Positions 23,880-35,139 of a stretch of DNA of 64,000 nucleotides are shown one piece after another; positions within the stretch are counted from its first letter, which is position 1; each line of letters starts with the position of its first letter. The DNA is from Stratiolaelaps scimitus (Eukaryota; Arthropoda; Arachnida; Mesostigmata; Laelapidae), in contig JABWDB010000008.1 of assembly GCA_019614645.1 (NCBI GenBank), positions 7,378,001 through 7,442,000 on the forward strand, read 5' to 3'. Made by a program: the position numbers and the translations under genes. Below the pieces are notes generated by a model that was given only the letters and a program-made list of their open reading frames with translations, was not told the DNA's origin and ran no database searches.

Positions 23880-26800
23880 CGAGCATTTCTCAGAGCACGA
23901 AATCATGGAAGCTTGTTTTCTAGTCTATGGCCAGCCGCCTAAGATCTACTTGGTTTAAATGCAGTTTATTGTCTAATAGGAATAAGAGTCCTTTGCAGAA
24001 ACGCATCACTCAGATATCTAACTAGGATTGATAACCCACACAAAAATGTACCCTACAAATCTATAGACACCTGCAGACTTTGCGGTAGATGATCCAGTTC
24101 GTCATCCTATCGGGCTGAACGTCGTACGCAATCATTATCCGACCGAGGCGCAAGTTATGAGACACTCTTCATCTAACGTAGTTACTTAATAATTAAGCAC
24201 GAAATAATTACAATAAGACCTAAGTACCCGATGTCATCGATTTATAAATCAGCGAAGCTGAAACTCTTCCGCCCACGGCCCGTATCATAAAACGGTTACT
24301 TGTGGAAAAGCGGCATATCACAACGGAATACCATAAGCTCGTCCGTAGTGTTTAATCCACTTAGACACACCCAGCGGCGGCCATATCTTGCTTAAGGACG
24401 GTGAGTAATTGTATTTTGTTATATGTTACTTATATAAGTACAAATGGTTTGGTTTGGGTATAAGATTTCTTGAGCACGATTACGCCATGCCGAGTTCGGA
24501 TATCAGACTTCTTGGTTGGTTTCACCCTAGAGGTGAGGAAGGCACTGAGATATTAAGTACAGTGTGGCTTATAGCTCCTAACCTGATCTGCGGCCAGATG
24601 ACATATTGATATATATAGATTAGTCGTATGCCTGACAAATTGTGAGGGTTGTGGGGCATATTACTACGAGAGCGCCAAGTTGGCACGGTACAGGCTAACA
24701 TCGACGAGGTTCTGGACCCTCGAGCATCACCTGACGCTCAGTAATCCGCTCTAAAGAAATCAACTTCTCAGTACAAACTAATCACGTACACAAGTTTTTA
24801 TCCAAGGTAGATACCATTACACTAGCTTCCCGCAAAGAAAGGAACCGAATAGTGATACTCATAGCATTTTGCTTCCTTTCAATAAAATCAGCAATACACT
24901 CTGCCGTCGTTTATCAGGTTACGCGCTTGGAGATCTCTCTCTCTCTCTCTGTCGTTTAGTTCCTTAGAACACGTCAACCTGAATCCCCACCCCTTCATGC
25001 GACATCGCTTTGCGTGTAGCCTCGAGATTTGCCATGGCGGCGACACAAGTCCCCAGACAACCAATAGAACACACGGTGGCCCGGTTACGCTGTGAGGGGG
25101 TTCTCGTGCTAAGGCCTTGTATGGCATAGCCGTTCACTCGAGACGCCACCCCTCACATATCAGCAGGGCCGGTGGGCTTGCCAGGGCTCCAGCCAGACAT
25201 GCAGTGCGCGTTCGATAAGCGGTGCACGCCAGTGTAGCCGCTTCTACTCAATCCGTTCGAGCCGCCGTCGCCTTAGTCAGCAGCACCTACGGAACTCCGC
25301 ACGAGCCAGGGTCGAGGCGGCTGCCTTGGCATCGGCCGGAGTAGTGGGGTAATGGCCTTATCGAAACACTGCACCGTCGCCACCAGCCTCTGAACAAGTC
25401 AGCTCGGTAATCAAATCCATCAAAGTTTCTCCTCGGCAACGAGCGGCGGGCCATCTCTCTTCCACAACGACAGCTAATCTAATACATTGTGCCGCTGCGA
25501 TTATTCATCGTTCAATGCACAGTGTACGTCGTGTAGTGTGCGATCCAAAGCGACGATCTAGTCATGTACAGCTTGTCCGGCCACTAGCGCCAGAACTCTG
25601 CTGCCCCCGAAAAGAATCAATGTCGTCGACAATCCTGTCATGATTGTTGTCCAATCAACTATTTTGAACTCTACGTTTTGTGCTGTGCCAATTTCTGCAT
25701 ATATGGTGTTCCTGTTGGATAATTCCGAATGACTCCAGCACCGCGTTGGTTTTGCCTGTGTACAACACGAGGGCGGTTTCGACACGACAGAGCACCACCA
25801 CCAGTACCACCAGCACCATTGCAGCCTCCGTACCTCCAGCCACAACGTGAGTGTTGCACTTGTTGTTATTCTTGCTGTTGCTGCTGTTGGCTCGCTCCAC
25901 GCGGCCACCGATCGTTCGCCTACCCGCTACACGTCTCAGCTCGACTTCGGATACATCAGCACCGATGCTGTTATGACCACTGCGGCCGATGCCATTATCA
26001 CTGCTGCAACTCCTGCTGCTGTTGTTTTAGGTAGTATTTGATTCGCCGCCGGTAGCTATAGTGATTGGACAAATGGCGGATATGCACAAGTGCGCTCTCA
26101 CTCTTAGCTTGTGTAGGTGGAGACTCGAGCGCGGGGGGGGATGATCTCCCTGTGACATACGTACTATATGTTCGAATGTCAAGAATTTCGCGTTTCACAG
26201 TCAGATTCTTCTACCATTGCGTAAACACTGTTCTTCAATGAATACATATTTTTATCTCATCGGTTTTGGTAGACGCCGCAGTTGCGTGTGAAAGGCATTG
26301 CCACGGGAAGTGTCGGGAGCATCATGCCGTGATGCATCATGATGACAAAGCTCAGCGGATTTGGCTTGGCGCTGCTTGCTGATTGTGCCTCATAAGGCAT
26401 AACAAGGGATAATTTCAAGGATTTTAGAGAAAGCAGCCAACCATAATCAACGTCAAGGTAGGGGCTAGCAGATGATTCCTGCTACTTGACACAATGGTTA
26501 CAAGAATAGATGCCAAGGGAGAATAAATAACATTGGGGCGATTTTTGTCCGAAAATTGCATCATATAAAACTCGAGGCGGGGTTTATCGAAAGCGGTTTA
26601 AAAAGGATCAGACCGCAACAGCTATAGAAAATGTGTGAACGCCGCACGGGTTGTTGTCAGAAGGACAAGTGGCTTCTAATAGCTGCGAATTGCGAATATC
26701 GCCCCGGCAACGCAAGGAATACAAAAGTACACCATTTGCGATAACATCAACGACCAGTGATCAACGGTCGTGTTTCGATTATCCACATTGTGATGCAAGT

Positions 26801-27020
26801 ACAGCAAATAGGGCAGAAATTACGTTGCCAAAAATAGTTATCTCTCTCTCTCTCTGTCTGTCTCTCTAGGGTAGCAGGTTTAGCGGAACGGGCATCTGCT
26901 GGCCATTTTTGAACAGGATTATTTTTAGGCCGTTTTGAGACTACAGCGAAACCGGAATAGGAGACCGATAGTAACGGAGTAGGTGATAATGACTATTGAA
27001 GCTCATGCATTCACGAAAGG
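23880..27020. other. mostly non-coding, with exon-like patches near 25 kb
   Basis: Between about 24.9 and 26.1 kb sequence is more GC-rich and several frames look protein-like. Minus 25698-25558 reads a hydrophobic C-terminus (WTTIMTGLSTTLILFGG) after a weak acceptor. Plus 25847-26041 reads SVALVVILAVAAVGSLHA, signal-peptide-like, but without an ATG. Either could be an exon whose partner is missing. (CT)n tracts occur at about 24934-24950 and 26840-26869. Confidence 0.25.
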
Positions 27021-27026
27021 TACAGG

Positions 27027-27081
27027 GCATGCCGAAAGCAGTTGTGCCATGAACGTTCAATGTTGGCTAAGTGTCATGCTC
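27027..27081 (+). repeat. partial SINE-like element, copy 3 (3' half)
   Basis: GCCGAAAGCAGTTGTGCCAT then GAACGTTCAATGTTGGCTAAGTGTCA matches the 3' half of the copy at 27271-27440, with scattered differences. The tRNA-like half is absent, as expected for a truncated copy. Confidence 0.55.
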
Positions 27082-27270
27082 GTAAAATTTGCTTTACTAG
27101 AGACAGGATCTGTGGGGCGAGATCGTCATGCGCCTTGTATACATGTAGTGGTCGAAAAATAGTATTCCAAATGAATGTGGTATTCCGTTGACGTATCAGA
27201 TGTCGAATTTTAGCCGAAGAAAAAAAAATATATATATATATGGAGGATGCACAATATCACCAACTCAACG

Positions 27271-27440
27271 GAGTCGACCACGGTGGCGTGGTGCATTCGT
27301 GTGAGGAGACAAGTGGATGCGCAGGTTCGATCACCACCGTTCCACATTTGCATTTAACGGCATCAGTCTTATGAAGCAATGCCAATGAAAGCAGTTGTAC
27401 CACGAACGTGAGATGTTGGCTGAGAGTCAGCCCGAGAACT
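27271..27440 (+). repeat. tRNA-derived SINE-like element, copy 2
   Basis: A-box-like TGGCGTGGTGCATTCG (from about 27284) and B box GGTTCGATCA (27324-27333) are spaced as in a polymerase III promoter. It shares the ordered blocks GAGGAGACAAGT, CACATTTGCATTTAA and GTCTTATGAAGCAATGCC with the element at 11.2 kb, and the distal AAAGCAGTTGT...GATGTTGGCT block with the fragment at 27.0 kb. Confidence 0.65.
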
Positions 27441-27449
27441 GTGTGTGTA

Positions 27450-28595
27450 GACCACACCGGGGACCTCGTTTGCATCATAAGGCTCTATCGAATTTTGGAT
27501 ATTTTTGCCTTCGATATGTCTGGGACGAGCCACATATTGGATCGAGTCGATTATTTTGCTAACGGAATTTCGGTCTACCCCTGATTGTACAGATTGTACC
27601 CGGCTCCTCGCGTGACAGGAGAATCAACGGAAATCGCCACCGTTCACCGCCCCTCTGTCGAAACCAACGTCGATAACTGTAGTGAGCCATAGACTTGTAA
27701 CTCGATCCTGCTGCTGTACAAGTTGACACGTTATTATTTCTGTACGCGAGCTGGCTGAATCAAAATCAGTAAGAGGAGGGACAGAGATATGACAAAGATA
27801 CCGATCGATTCCTGTCGATCACAAACTGGCTCCCCGTTCGTGCTCTGTTGCGTGCTGTGCTGTCCGTATCGAACAAAGATAGATGCATCGCCATCCCATA
27901 CTACATATAACAATGATTGATGTATCACACAAAATGTTACGCACAGTCAATGCTCAGAGGTTACCGTACAACTGTAACCCAGTGGAAAGCAACACCGTGT
28001 ATTGTGCTTGAGTCTTCGGCGAATTAGCGAGAGAAGAAGAGATACCTATCTAGCCTGTGTTCGAGATATTCGAATCCCCCTATAGCAAGCCGATCCTACT
28101 GAGCGACGCAATCCCATAGTTCCAATGGCACGGAGCCAAGTGCAAAAAGCTCTGAGTAGCTTTACCTTCTAATAGTTGTTGTTCAGCAACCGTCAGAACA
28201 CATTACACATTTCGACGTCTCAACACATTATAAGTCAATGATAATTTGTTCTCATTTATCATTGATAAATGATCAAGCTTTGCGAATAACAAAGCTGGAT
28301 GACGTTACATACATGGCTTGCCACGAGATTAGCCGGTTATACCTGGACTTCAAACATTTCATTCAAACACTTCATTCAACTTAATACATAAACCGAACCT
28401 GTGTGAAAACTGTTCATCCTTTCGCTCTTATGCCTGGGAATATTCAGCTTATGTTCGAGCATACAACGATGAACTATGCTAAATTATACTTATAATATAT
28501 ATATGTATATGATATATACATATCTTATATATATACCTAATTTGGCGCTTCGTTTCAGCTTTACCAAATCGCACGCCGCACTTAAGCAAATAAGA
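27450..28595. other. non-coding stretch
   Basis: No supported exon. At 28050-28110 the minus strand has TCGCTCAGTAGGATCGGCTT followed by GGATTCGAATATC, possibly another decayed tRNA-like repeat. A palindromic ATTTATCATTGATAAAT lies at about 28255-28271. Confidence 0.4.
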
Positions 28596-28600
28596 GCACC

Positions 28601-28882
28601 ATGAGTGAGCCTGCATGCAGTTGTCACATAGGCCCAACAGGTCCTGGCGATTCTAGACGCCCATCCACGATATCACTTACAGAGATTGGGTAAGTGTGAG
28701 CACTAATTCGTTATACTTATTAATCACACCTCCCCTCTTCTAATAGGGCTAGTAAGGAGTGTTGTAAGTTTGAGTCGTTCGTACAATTAAAATCAAAGTG
28801 GACATCTATTCTAGTTGAAGCGAATACGAGCAGGGTATTATTGTTGTTGTTATTATTATTCTTATATTATCTCATTACTTGA
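28601..28882 (+). CDS. small two-exon gene, possible tail-anchored membrane protein
   Basis: Exon 1 (28601-28689) starts at an ATG and reads MSEPACSCHIGPTGPGDSRR then PSTISLTEI, ending at a strong GTAAGTG donor. A 57-bp intron with a CTCCCCTCTTCTAATAG acceptor leads to exon 2 from 28747, in phase, reading ASKECCKFESFVQLKSKWTS then ILVEANTSR. The frame then runs directly into a TTG/TTA repeat encoding VLLLLLLLFLYYLIT and a TGA at 28880-28882. The product would be a 75-residue protein with five cysteines and a hydrophobic C-terminus. Alternatively a GTATTA donor at 28835 ends the exon and further exons follow. The family is unknown. Two in-phase exons with good shared splice signals make coding likely. 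Confidence 0.5.
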
Positions 28883-28889
28883 CACAGAC

Positions 28890-30420
28890 AGGCATACACA
28901 TACGCACAGCCGGCGAAGTGTTTCATCTTTTTTGATTATCCCTCGTCGGCCTAGCCTGCTCGACAAACGTGACACAAGTTGCCGGATAAGCGTGAGTCAC
29001 GCAAAGAAATAGTGTCACGCATAGCCTGCTTAGCTGGTGACGCTGTTGATCCCCAATAGAGAAAACGAACGTCCAAAACATAGACTAGTACGGATCGCGT
29101 TTAAGCGGACCAGCAGCGTAACCCGTCGTTCTCTGTATACGCAGTTACTTGGCGACTAGTTGACTTCTTCGGCGAACGTTCTAAAATCAGCTCGAAGCTC
29201 CGCCGTTTGCCATCTCTCTGTTATTTCTGGAGGGTTTCTGTCACGCAGTGCTCACTATAGAGTATGGGGCTTCGTCACGCATTAGCAGAGGGCTATTTGT
29301 CCGCAAACTCGGCTTCGGCTGAAGAGCGAGCTAACATGTGGGGGGTTTTCCGCATTTTCGCTATTGTGCTTTGTTCCTCGCTTCTCGTGAAGATACAGTT
29401 GATGTTGGATGATCGAATTGATTTACACCTCCTCCTCCTCTGTACCCGCCAGATCTAATGTAAGCGAACTTTCGCTGACGTAGCAGGTAACCGCTGTCAG
29501 CTGGTAGAATGCTAAACTATAATCAACCAGAAACGAGACAACGAACGTCCAGTCAGAAGTGGCGCCGTGATGATCTCAGCGCCCGTGAGTAGCAGCGTTG
29601 AGGCGAAAAGCTAAACAGAGCACAGCTCCTGTTGGTGACTCGTCGTAAATTTCAGGGACTGCTGGATCTTCTATAGTAATAGTGGTAGTAGTAGTAGCAA
29701 TATTAGATGCACACGTGAACAAAGGGAGAACCCTGCAGCCCGGTCACGGGCTGGGTCCAAGAACAGCTATAGTACAAGAGCCCGTTTACACCTTTCACAT
29801 GGAAACGTCAGCGACGAAACATCAGGATCGATGTACACAGTTCGACAACTAGCAGTAATTCAAAGTGATTCACGTAGGGATATTTCTATGAACAATGAAA
29901 GCCTGGGATGACGCGTAAACGCGTCCGGAGATGAACTTAGTAGTGTCTACCGTACGGCAACCAAGGTATTCAAATCGGAAGTTACCTAATAAGATTTCCC
30001 CGCAGAGGGTCGCCTTTAGCGTTTGGGTAATCGCGTAGCTCGTTCATCGTACGCTCTCATTTGGTTAAAATATCATGTCATTCGCTACAAAACGAATTTT
30101 GAAACCATATCGAATATGAGCTTTCCTCTGTACGCGCGCATCGTTTTAACCCAAGTTTTTTGAATTCCCAGCTTGCATATTATGAGTAGGCCTGAACCCA
30201 CGATATATAAATATCGCTCATCAACTCGAGAAATAAGCCGAGTTATTATGCCATTTTGCACGGACATACCTCTCATCTGTATGCATGATGTATTACATGG
30301 GAGGAGGCGGGTTCTGCTGGCGTAACGCGCCTGCGGCAGCATTAAAGTGAGCGAAGAAATCCAACCAGAGAGAACTTAATAGTAACGTAGTTTTCCCCGC
30401 TATATCAAGTTCGTTCACTA
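28890..30420. other. non-coding stretch, one weak small ORF
   Basis: Plus 29264-29458 is an ATG-initiated 64-codon frame with a hydrophobic segment (FRIFAIVLCSSLLVKIQLML); no other support. Nothing else is recognised. Confidence 0.3.
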
Positions 30421-30468
30421 TATATACTCGCCCCATAGCTGGGTTGCGGGCTTTGCGAATTGCCTCTC

Positions 30469-30510
30469 CAGCAGCAGTAGCAGCAGCAGCAACAGCAGCA
30501 GCAGCAGCTT
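30469..30510. repeat. CAG/CAA trinucleotide tract
   Basis: A run of CAG with interspersed CAA reads as poly-Leu on the minus strand. It sits at the edge of a more GC- and CpG-rich block extending to about 31.3 kb, which may hold a promoter and 5' UTR; no coding exon could be fixed there. Confidence 0.85.
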
Positions 30511-30519
30511 TTTAACAAA

Positions 30520-32530
30520 AGCAGCTACCTCCGCCGTCGGCGCCGCCACAGAGAATTGTCCCTGATCGGCAAAAGAGATTGGCGCCGACGCAGTTCTATC
30601 GACCCGAACGTGTCCCCATGGCACCCAGCAAGGCAACCTCTCCGTTGACGCTCAACTGGCGCCTCGCTTCGTTCACGACTGTTTTATTGCAGAGTGTATG
30701 TGCGTGTGTATGTGTGTGTGAATGTGCCTATATATTTGTTTGTCTCCCTGCGTGGTATAAGATGAGTAAGACGCTTCACGTGCAACGTATCGGGGAAAGG
30801 CGAGCACCGACTGTTTGTGTTGTGCTTACAACAGCAGCAACTTCAAAAAAAACACCAGCTGGCCGCTGCGCGAGCTAAGAACAGAACATTTCTGTGTGGT
30901 TGGTTTTGCTCCTGTGTCGTCTCCGTCCGAGGCGACGACAATAGCGCAAGGAGAGACCCGTTGCTCCCTCTCCGGATCTTGTGGAGTTGCCTGCGTTGAT
31001 CACTGGTGTAGTCAGCCAGCTCGAAGTTAATTGTCTGTGCCGCCAGAGCAGCGCTAGTAATCGCTTGTTGTGGTAACAGGTTGAGTACGTGAAAACTGTG
31101 CGGTGATTATCTCGGAGTGCGACGGGCCATTTGTTCGGAGCGACTCAAATCGTCTGCGTGTGAGTGTGCGCATCGTTGTCGTCTCTGGCCTAAACCTAAC
31201 CTAAAGCATAAGACGAGAGTGCTACGAAGTGCATCTCTCCGCCGCGGATAGATCGGTTATATATAATGCTACGTGTACGCGAGCGGGAGATTTTACGAAT
31301 GGCGGAAACTGCGAAGATGTCAGCCAACGTCTCGTTCTGATTGTTACACCGTGGTGAGAACACAACTAGATATTCCAAGCATCACTGGGAGAAGTACCAG
31401 AAATACTGTTTAAAAAATAGTTAGATACCGAACAATGGGATCGTTTGTTGTTGACGTTTTCTATTTTGTCATAAGAACACTAGTAGCGATCGGAAATAAT
31501 GTGACACTTCATATACACGTTTGTCAGGTGCCCCGAACCGAAATGCCAGATGAACAGCCAGTGGTTCAAGTAGAATCTCCGGCCGCCATTTAGGGGAAAT
31601 TGTGAAATATTTTAAAAAGATTCGCTAGAAAAACCCTTGAACAAGGAATACGATACGAAACGTCACGAAGTAACCAGTTTCAATGCACCTTCATGGCGCT
31701 CATAGATATAATAGTTGCTAGGCATGCGAGTAAGGCGACGAACGTGCGCGATTCCTTTTGTGTGTACACAGTCCTTTAATTCTACGGTTGGATGTTTCTA
31801 AGTAATACACAGTTAATAGTTTAATATATGAAAATATCCACATATTCAGCTTACTTACATTTAACTGCTCCGTCCTTAAGTCTCCTGTACACAAGGGTCG
31901 ATATCTCTCAGGGGTGTGCGCGTTTCACGCCGCAGTGCCAGCCAGTATGGGTTTAATGACTCTTCGTCAAATGCGAGACCACATCGCATTTCCGATCGGC
32001 CGCTATAACGACGTCCCAACTTCTATGGACGCAACACTAAGGAGTTGTGTATATTCATAGCGAAAGTGTACCCTGCGCTCTGCTATCGAAGAATGTCGTG
32101 ATCCCTTCGAAGGCGCGAATGTACCGCTCGTCGAACGTTGCCATTGTCACAAGCGCAACGGTTGAGTTGTCGGGCGTTGTCAGATATTACCACGTTATTT
32201 GCAGTATAGGCAGTTCGGGCTCGATATCCAGCTCGAAGCAAGCTGTGGAATTGTATGATGATACTTCGCACCCTCGAAAATACTGCCGAATCGTTGTCGC
32301 ATAACGTGTGACAATTCCCACCCGCGATTCCGCGTAGGGTTGTTGCTGGGCGGTACATCACAGATTCAGTTCAATTAAACTCAGGACCATCTTTATTAAA
32401 GACAAAGGTAGGGTGGGCGGGTGCGGTGAACACTAGTGAGAGAGTAGTATAAAGTATACCTGCTGCGTCATACACTAATATCATGATCCACACAATCATA
32501 CAGTATAGTAAGTACACAGGCTGAATTGGC
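30520..32530. other. GC-rich block followed by non-coding sequence
   Basis: CpG content is raised between about 30.5 and 31.3 kb, with many overlapping short open frames on both strands, typical of GC-rich non-coding DNA. Around 32.0-32.3 kb both strands are open for 85-92 codons (plus 32047-32304, minus 32361-32083) without a recognised domain. Confidence 0.35.
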
Positions 32531-32533
32531 TTG

Positions 32534-32537
<4 letters not shown>

Positions 32538-32570
<33 letters not shown>
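32538..32570. repeat. (TA)n microsatellite
   Basis: Uninterrupted TA dinucleotides directly downstream of the reverse transcriptase remnant on the minus strand. Confidence 0.95.
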
Positions 32571-32572
<2 letters not shown>

Positions 32573-32680
32573 TTTGCGGTTAATTTTCGTTCAGTAATCG
32601 AGACATTAACCACGCATAAGTTGAACATGTTTATTCGTGAAGACCCACTGTGCTTACGAGGATAATTGATTTGACGTTTC

Positions 32681-33200
32681 TCATAGCAGTAAAACATTTT
32701 TAGTAATACAAGTAATACGCTTTGCATAGCGCGATGTAAAAATCAGGTCTTTTACACAGAGCTGCATGGAGGGGTGAGTGATCTGGGAAATCTTTAAGTT
32801 AAAGTCTAAGGCAGCACTTAGTTGCACTCCGAGATCTCTGTTGGTATTAACTGGGGAGATGACCATGCCATTGACGCTATTGAGGTGTCCACTGACCGGT
32901 TGTGAAGACAGCACATTTTCCAACGGACGTGGTAATTTCATTAATTTTAGTCCCTGATCATATTTATGGCCAGCGAAGTAAAGGTGACCTCATTATGACT
33001 ACGAGCCTGTGCATATAGGTGCAAACCATCTACAAAAAGTAAATGGATTTCCCGGCGCGGGAGAATTTGCTTTACGTCAAGAACAAAGAGACGGAATAGC
33101 AATGGCCCAAGGTATGACCCTTGCGGGACCTGTGACGGGGAAGGACTTACTAATTCAAGAGTTTACCTTTACACGAAAGGTCGAAGGTCAAGGTAGGCCG
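32681..33200 (-). mobile_element. degenerate non-LTR retrotransposon reverse transcriptase (LINE)
   Basis: The minus strand reads SPSQVPQGSYLGPLLFRLFV then LDV. The VPQGS.LGPLLF block is the reverse transcriptase motif of Jockey/CR1-type LINEs. About 15 residues on comes LLFVDGLHLYAQ, matching the catalytic F.DD.. box with the second aspartate replaced by glycine. After a frame change the downstream part reads VNGMVISPVNTNRDLGVQLS, the typical RDLGV segment before the thumb. In-frame stops, a frameshift and the damaged catalytic box show it is dead. No tail or target-site duplication was resolved. Confidence 0.8.
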
Positions 33201-33259
33201 ATGGCCATATTTCAAATACCCTGTTATTCTCTGCATTTAGGACTGCCTAGCAATTGAAT

Positions 33260-34220
33260 TATTTATACTGCTCTAAATACAAGTATTTCGCGGATTAAGA
33301 GGTTTGACACTTTCAAACGAAACGCTTCGCATGGAAGGACAGAAAGACTACAAAGAATAATGTGCCATGAATCTTCTCCTCTTTCATGTTCAACGAAGAC
33401 ATTATCTAGGTGATAGTGCACACTTTTTAATACAACAGGATCATTCTCTACGACAACAAACCTCGTTTAAATTCCTGTTTTAAAATGACCACCAAGGTTA
33501 AACATATTTTGAGAAAATTTCTCGGGAATCTGCGTTATTCAGTTTCGAATACGCGTCACCATCTGAACATGCATATTGCAGAGAGATAGAAGAAATTCTA
33601 AGGAAAGTTACCATTGAAATGTGTGTTATTCTCCCACGAGCTACTTTGAGCCTTTTCTGTATTTCAGCCTATGTGTGATCTAAATATACCGCACTCGATC
33701 TCGTCGGATGCAAATTGCATCGTTCTGTGGCCCCATTGAGTTGGTGCACTAGCCTCGACTGCATATATCATAGCCTTTAAAGTTGAGAAGGTCACACTTT
33801 TGAATGACAAATGAAGGTTCAGTCCACTGCGATGAGTTCCAGATGGAATGTAACACACATCGCCACATGTGATAGCCCTCAGTGAAGAACGATGAGAGCT
33901 GTTAAAGGATGTGCACGATTACATGCAACTGCATCTCGTCCCTGCCTAAGCTAGCGAGATATATTATATCGTAGAGTAGAGCATTGAGCCCCATGAGTGG
34001 GCGGCCAAACGGGGGGCCGCTGGGTGACATTGGCCAGAACAGTATTTAGCTTGGAAGGTCATCGCTTTACTTTACGCATTCAGGGTGATTGTCCTATTAT
34101 TATTTTGTGCGATTATCCCTGCTGGCGTTGGGGTACTCTCATGTGAAACAGTTAGGAGAATGACGGTCAGGCTCTCTTAGCATGTCAGCGTTCGCGCGGC
34201 AGAAAAATCTGAACTAGACA
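33260..34220. other. non-coding stretch between two transposon remnants
   Basis: No exon recognised. It may contain further degraded transposon sequence that is not identifiable by eye. Confidence 0.4.
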
Positions 34221-34228
34221 GTTTTAGA

Positions 34229-34621
34229 TTATTGCAGTGAGCAGATCCAAAGGTGGTCATCATGCGTTGCCCTAGATAACCTATCTTTACTAGGAATTAT
34301 TTTATCTATTCTACTTAATCTCCAAAAGGCGCGAGGTGTAGAGTCGTCCTTGATGATGACGATGTCTTGCTCCTCCAAGGCCGCTCCGGTTCCGCTAGCC
34401 TTCCGAAGCGCCGATCTCAGGAAGAGAAGATATTCGTCCCTCCAACGCCTCCAAAAACTTTGCAGGATCCTCTCCTTCTGCCTCCATAATTTTATAAGCC
34501 CGTTAGGCTTTTCATTTAGGCCATTTAATTTAGCCCCAGGGAGCCTCCATTGAGTCGCCAAGCCAGACAGCCTCCAAATTGATAACCAAATCTTTTTCTT
34601 TGTTAAATTTACACACCACAC
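34229..34621 (-). mobile_element. BEL/Pao LTR-retrotransposon integrase C-terminal fragment
   Basis: The open frame reads FWRRWRDEYLLFLRSALRKA, then EEQDIVIIKDDSTPRAFWRL and a following SRIDKIIPSKD. This is the C-terminal region found downstream of integrase in BEL/Pao polyproteins (DUF5641 type: W..W..EYL..L, then GD.VLI.D...PR..W...RV....PG.D). It has no start codon, no upstream core in frame and no LTR in view, so it is a truncated relic. Confidence 0.75.
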
Positions 34622-34624
34622 TGT

Positions 34625-35060
34625 GAAATTATGAATATGCGTGCAGAAATTTGTTACTATTTGACTTACCTGTTAGGTGATTGTATGCACTCTATATGAT
34701 ATATATATATATATATGTTGGATATTGATTATAATTTAAATATACAATAATTAAAGAAGTAGCTGCGGCCAGGGTGTTAGGCCGAGGCCGTCGTAGTCCC
34801 GAGGGAGGCGGTGGCATTGCCTCTCTTCATTTTACTTACGCAAATTCACATTGGATGTAATTATAATTGGAGGAAGATTTTGTTATTGCTTGACTAACTT
34901 GAGGGTTTTTGTCTTTGATCGTCTACTTTTTCAGGACATCTAACAGGTGGCCGGGCCGAAGTGTACAGGCGATGTACCCTGTGAGCAGTCCATTTTACGA
35001 CGTCTCAATGAGGGCCAAACATACATCTATAAACTGCCAACGAATCTCCTTTGCCGCTAT
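34625..35060. other. non-coding with one exon-like interval
   Basis: A good acceptor (CTACTTTTTCAG) at 34935 is followed by two possible ends with GTGAGC or GTGAGT donors (about 34981 and 35061). The longer option reads TSNRWPGRSVQAMYPVSSPF then YDVSMRAKHTSINC. No flanking exon was found. A (TA)n run lies at 34700-34717. Confidence 0.25.
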
Positions 35061-35070
35061 AAGTGAGTAT

Positions 35071-35076
<6 letters not shown>

Positions 35077-35101
<25 letters not shown>

Positions 35102-35133
35102 CATGCTGTCTGTGAGTATACATATATATATAT
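35077..35133. repeat. paired (TA)n microsatellites
   Basis: Two TA runs, each ending near TACA or ATGTC and separated by TGCTGTCTGTGAGTATACA, suggest local duplication of a GTGAGTATACA(TA)n unit. Confidence 0.85.
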
Positions 35134-35139
35134 GTCATT

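Noticed and set aside
28050..28110. Possible tRNA gene on the minus strand
   Set aside because: A- and B-box-like words are present but too close together and no acceptor stem forms; at most a decayed repeat.
33009..33257. 82-codon plus-strand frame
   Set aside because: Antisense shadow of the reverse transcriptase remnant on the minus strand.
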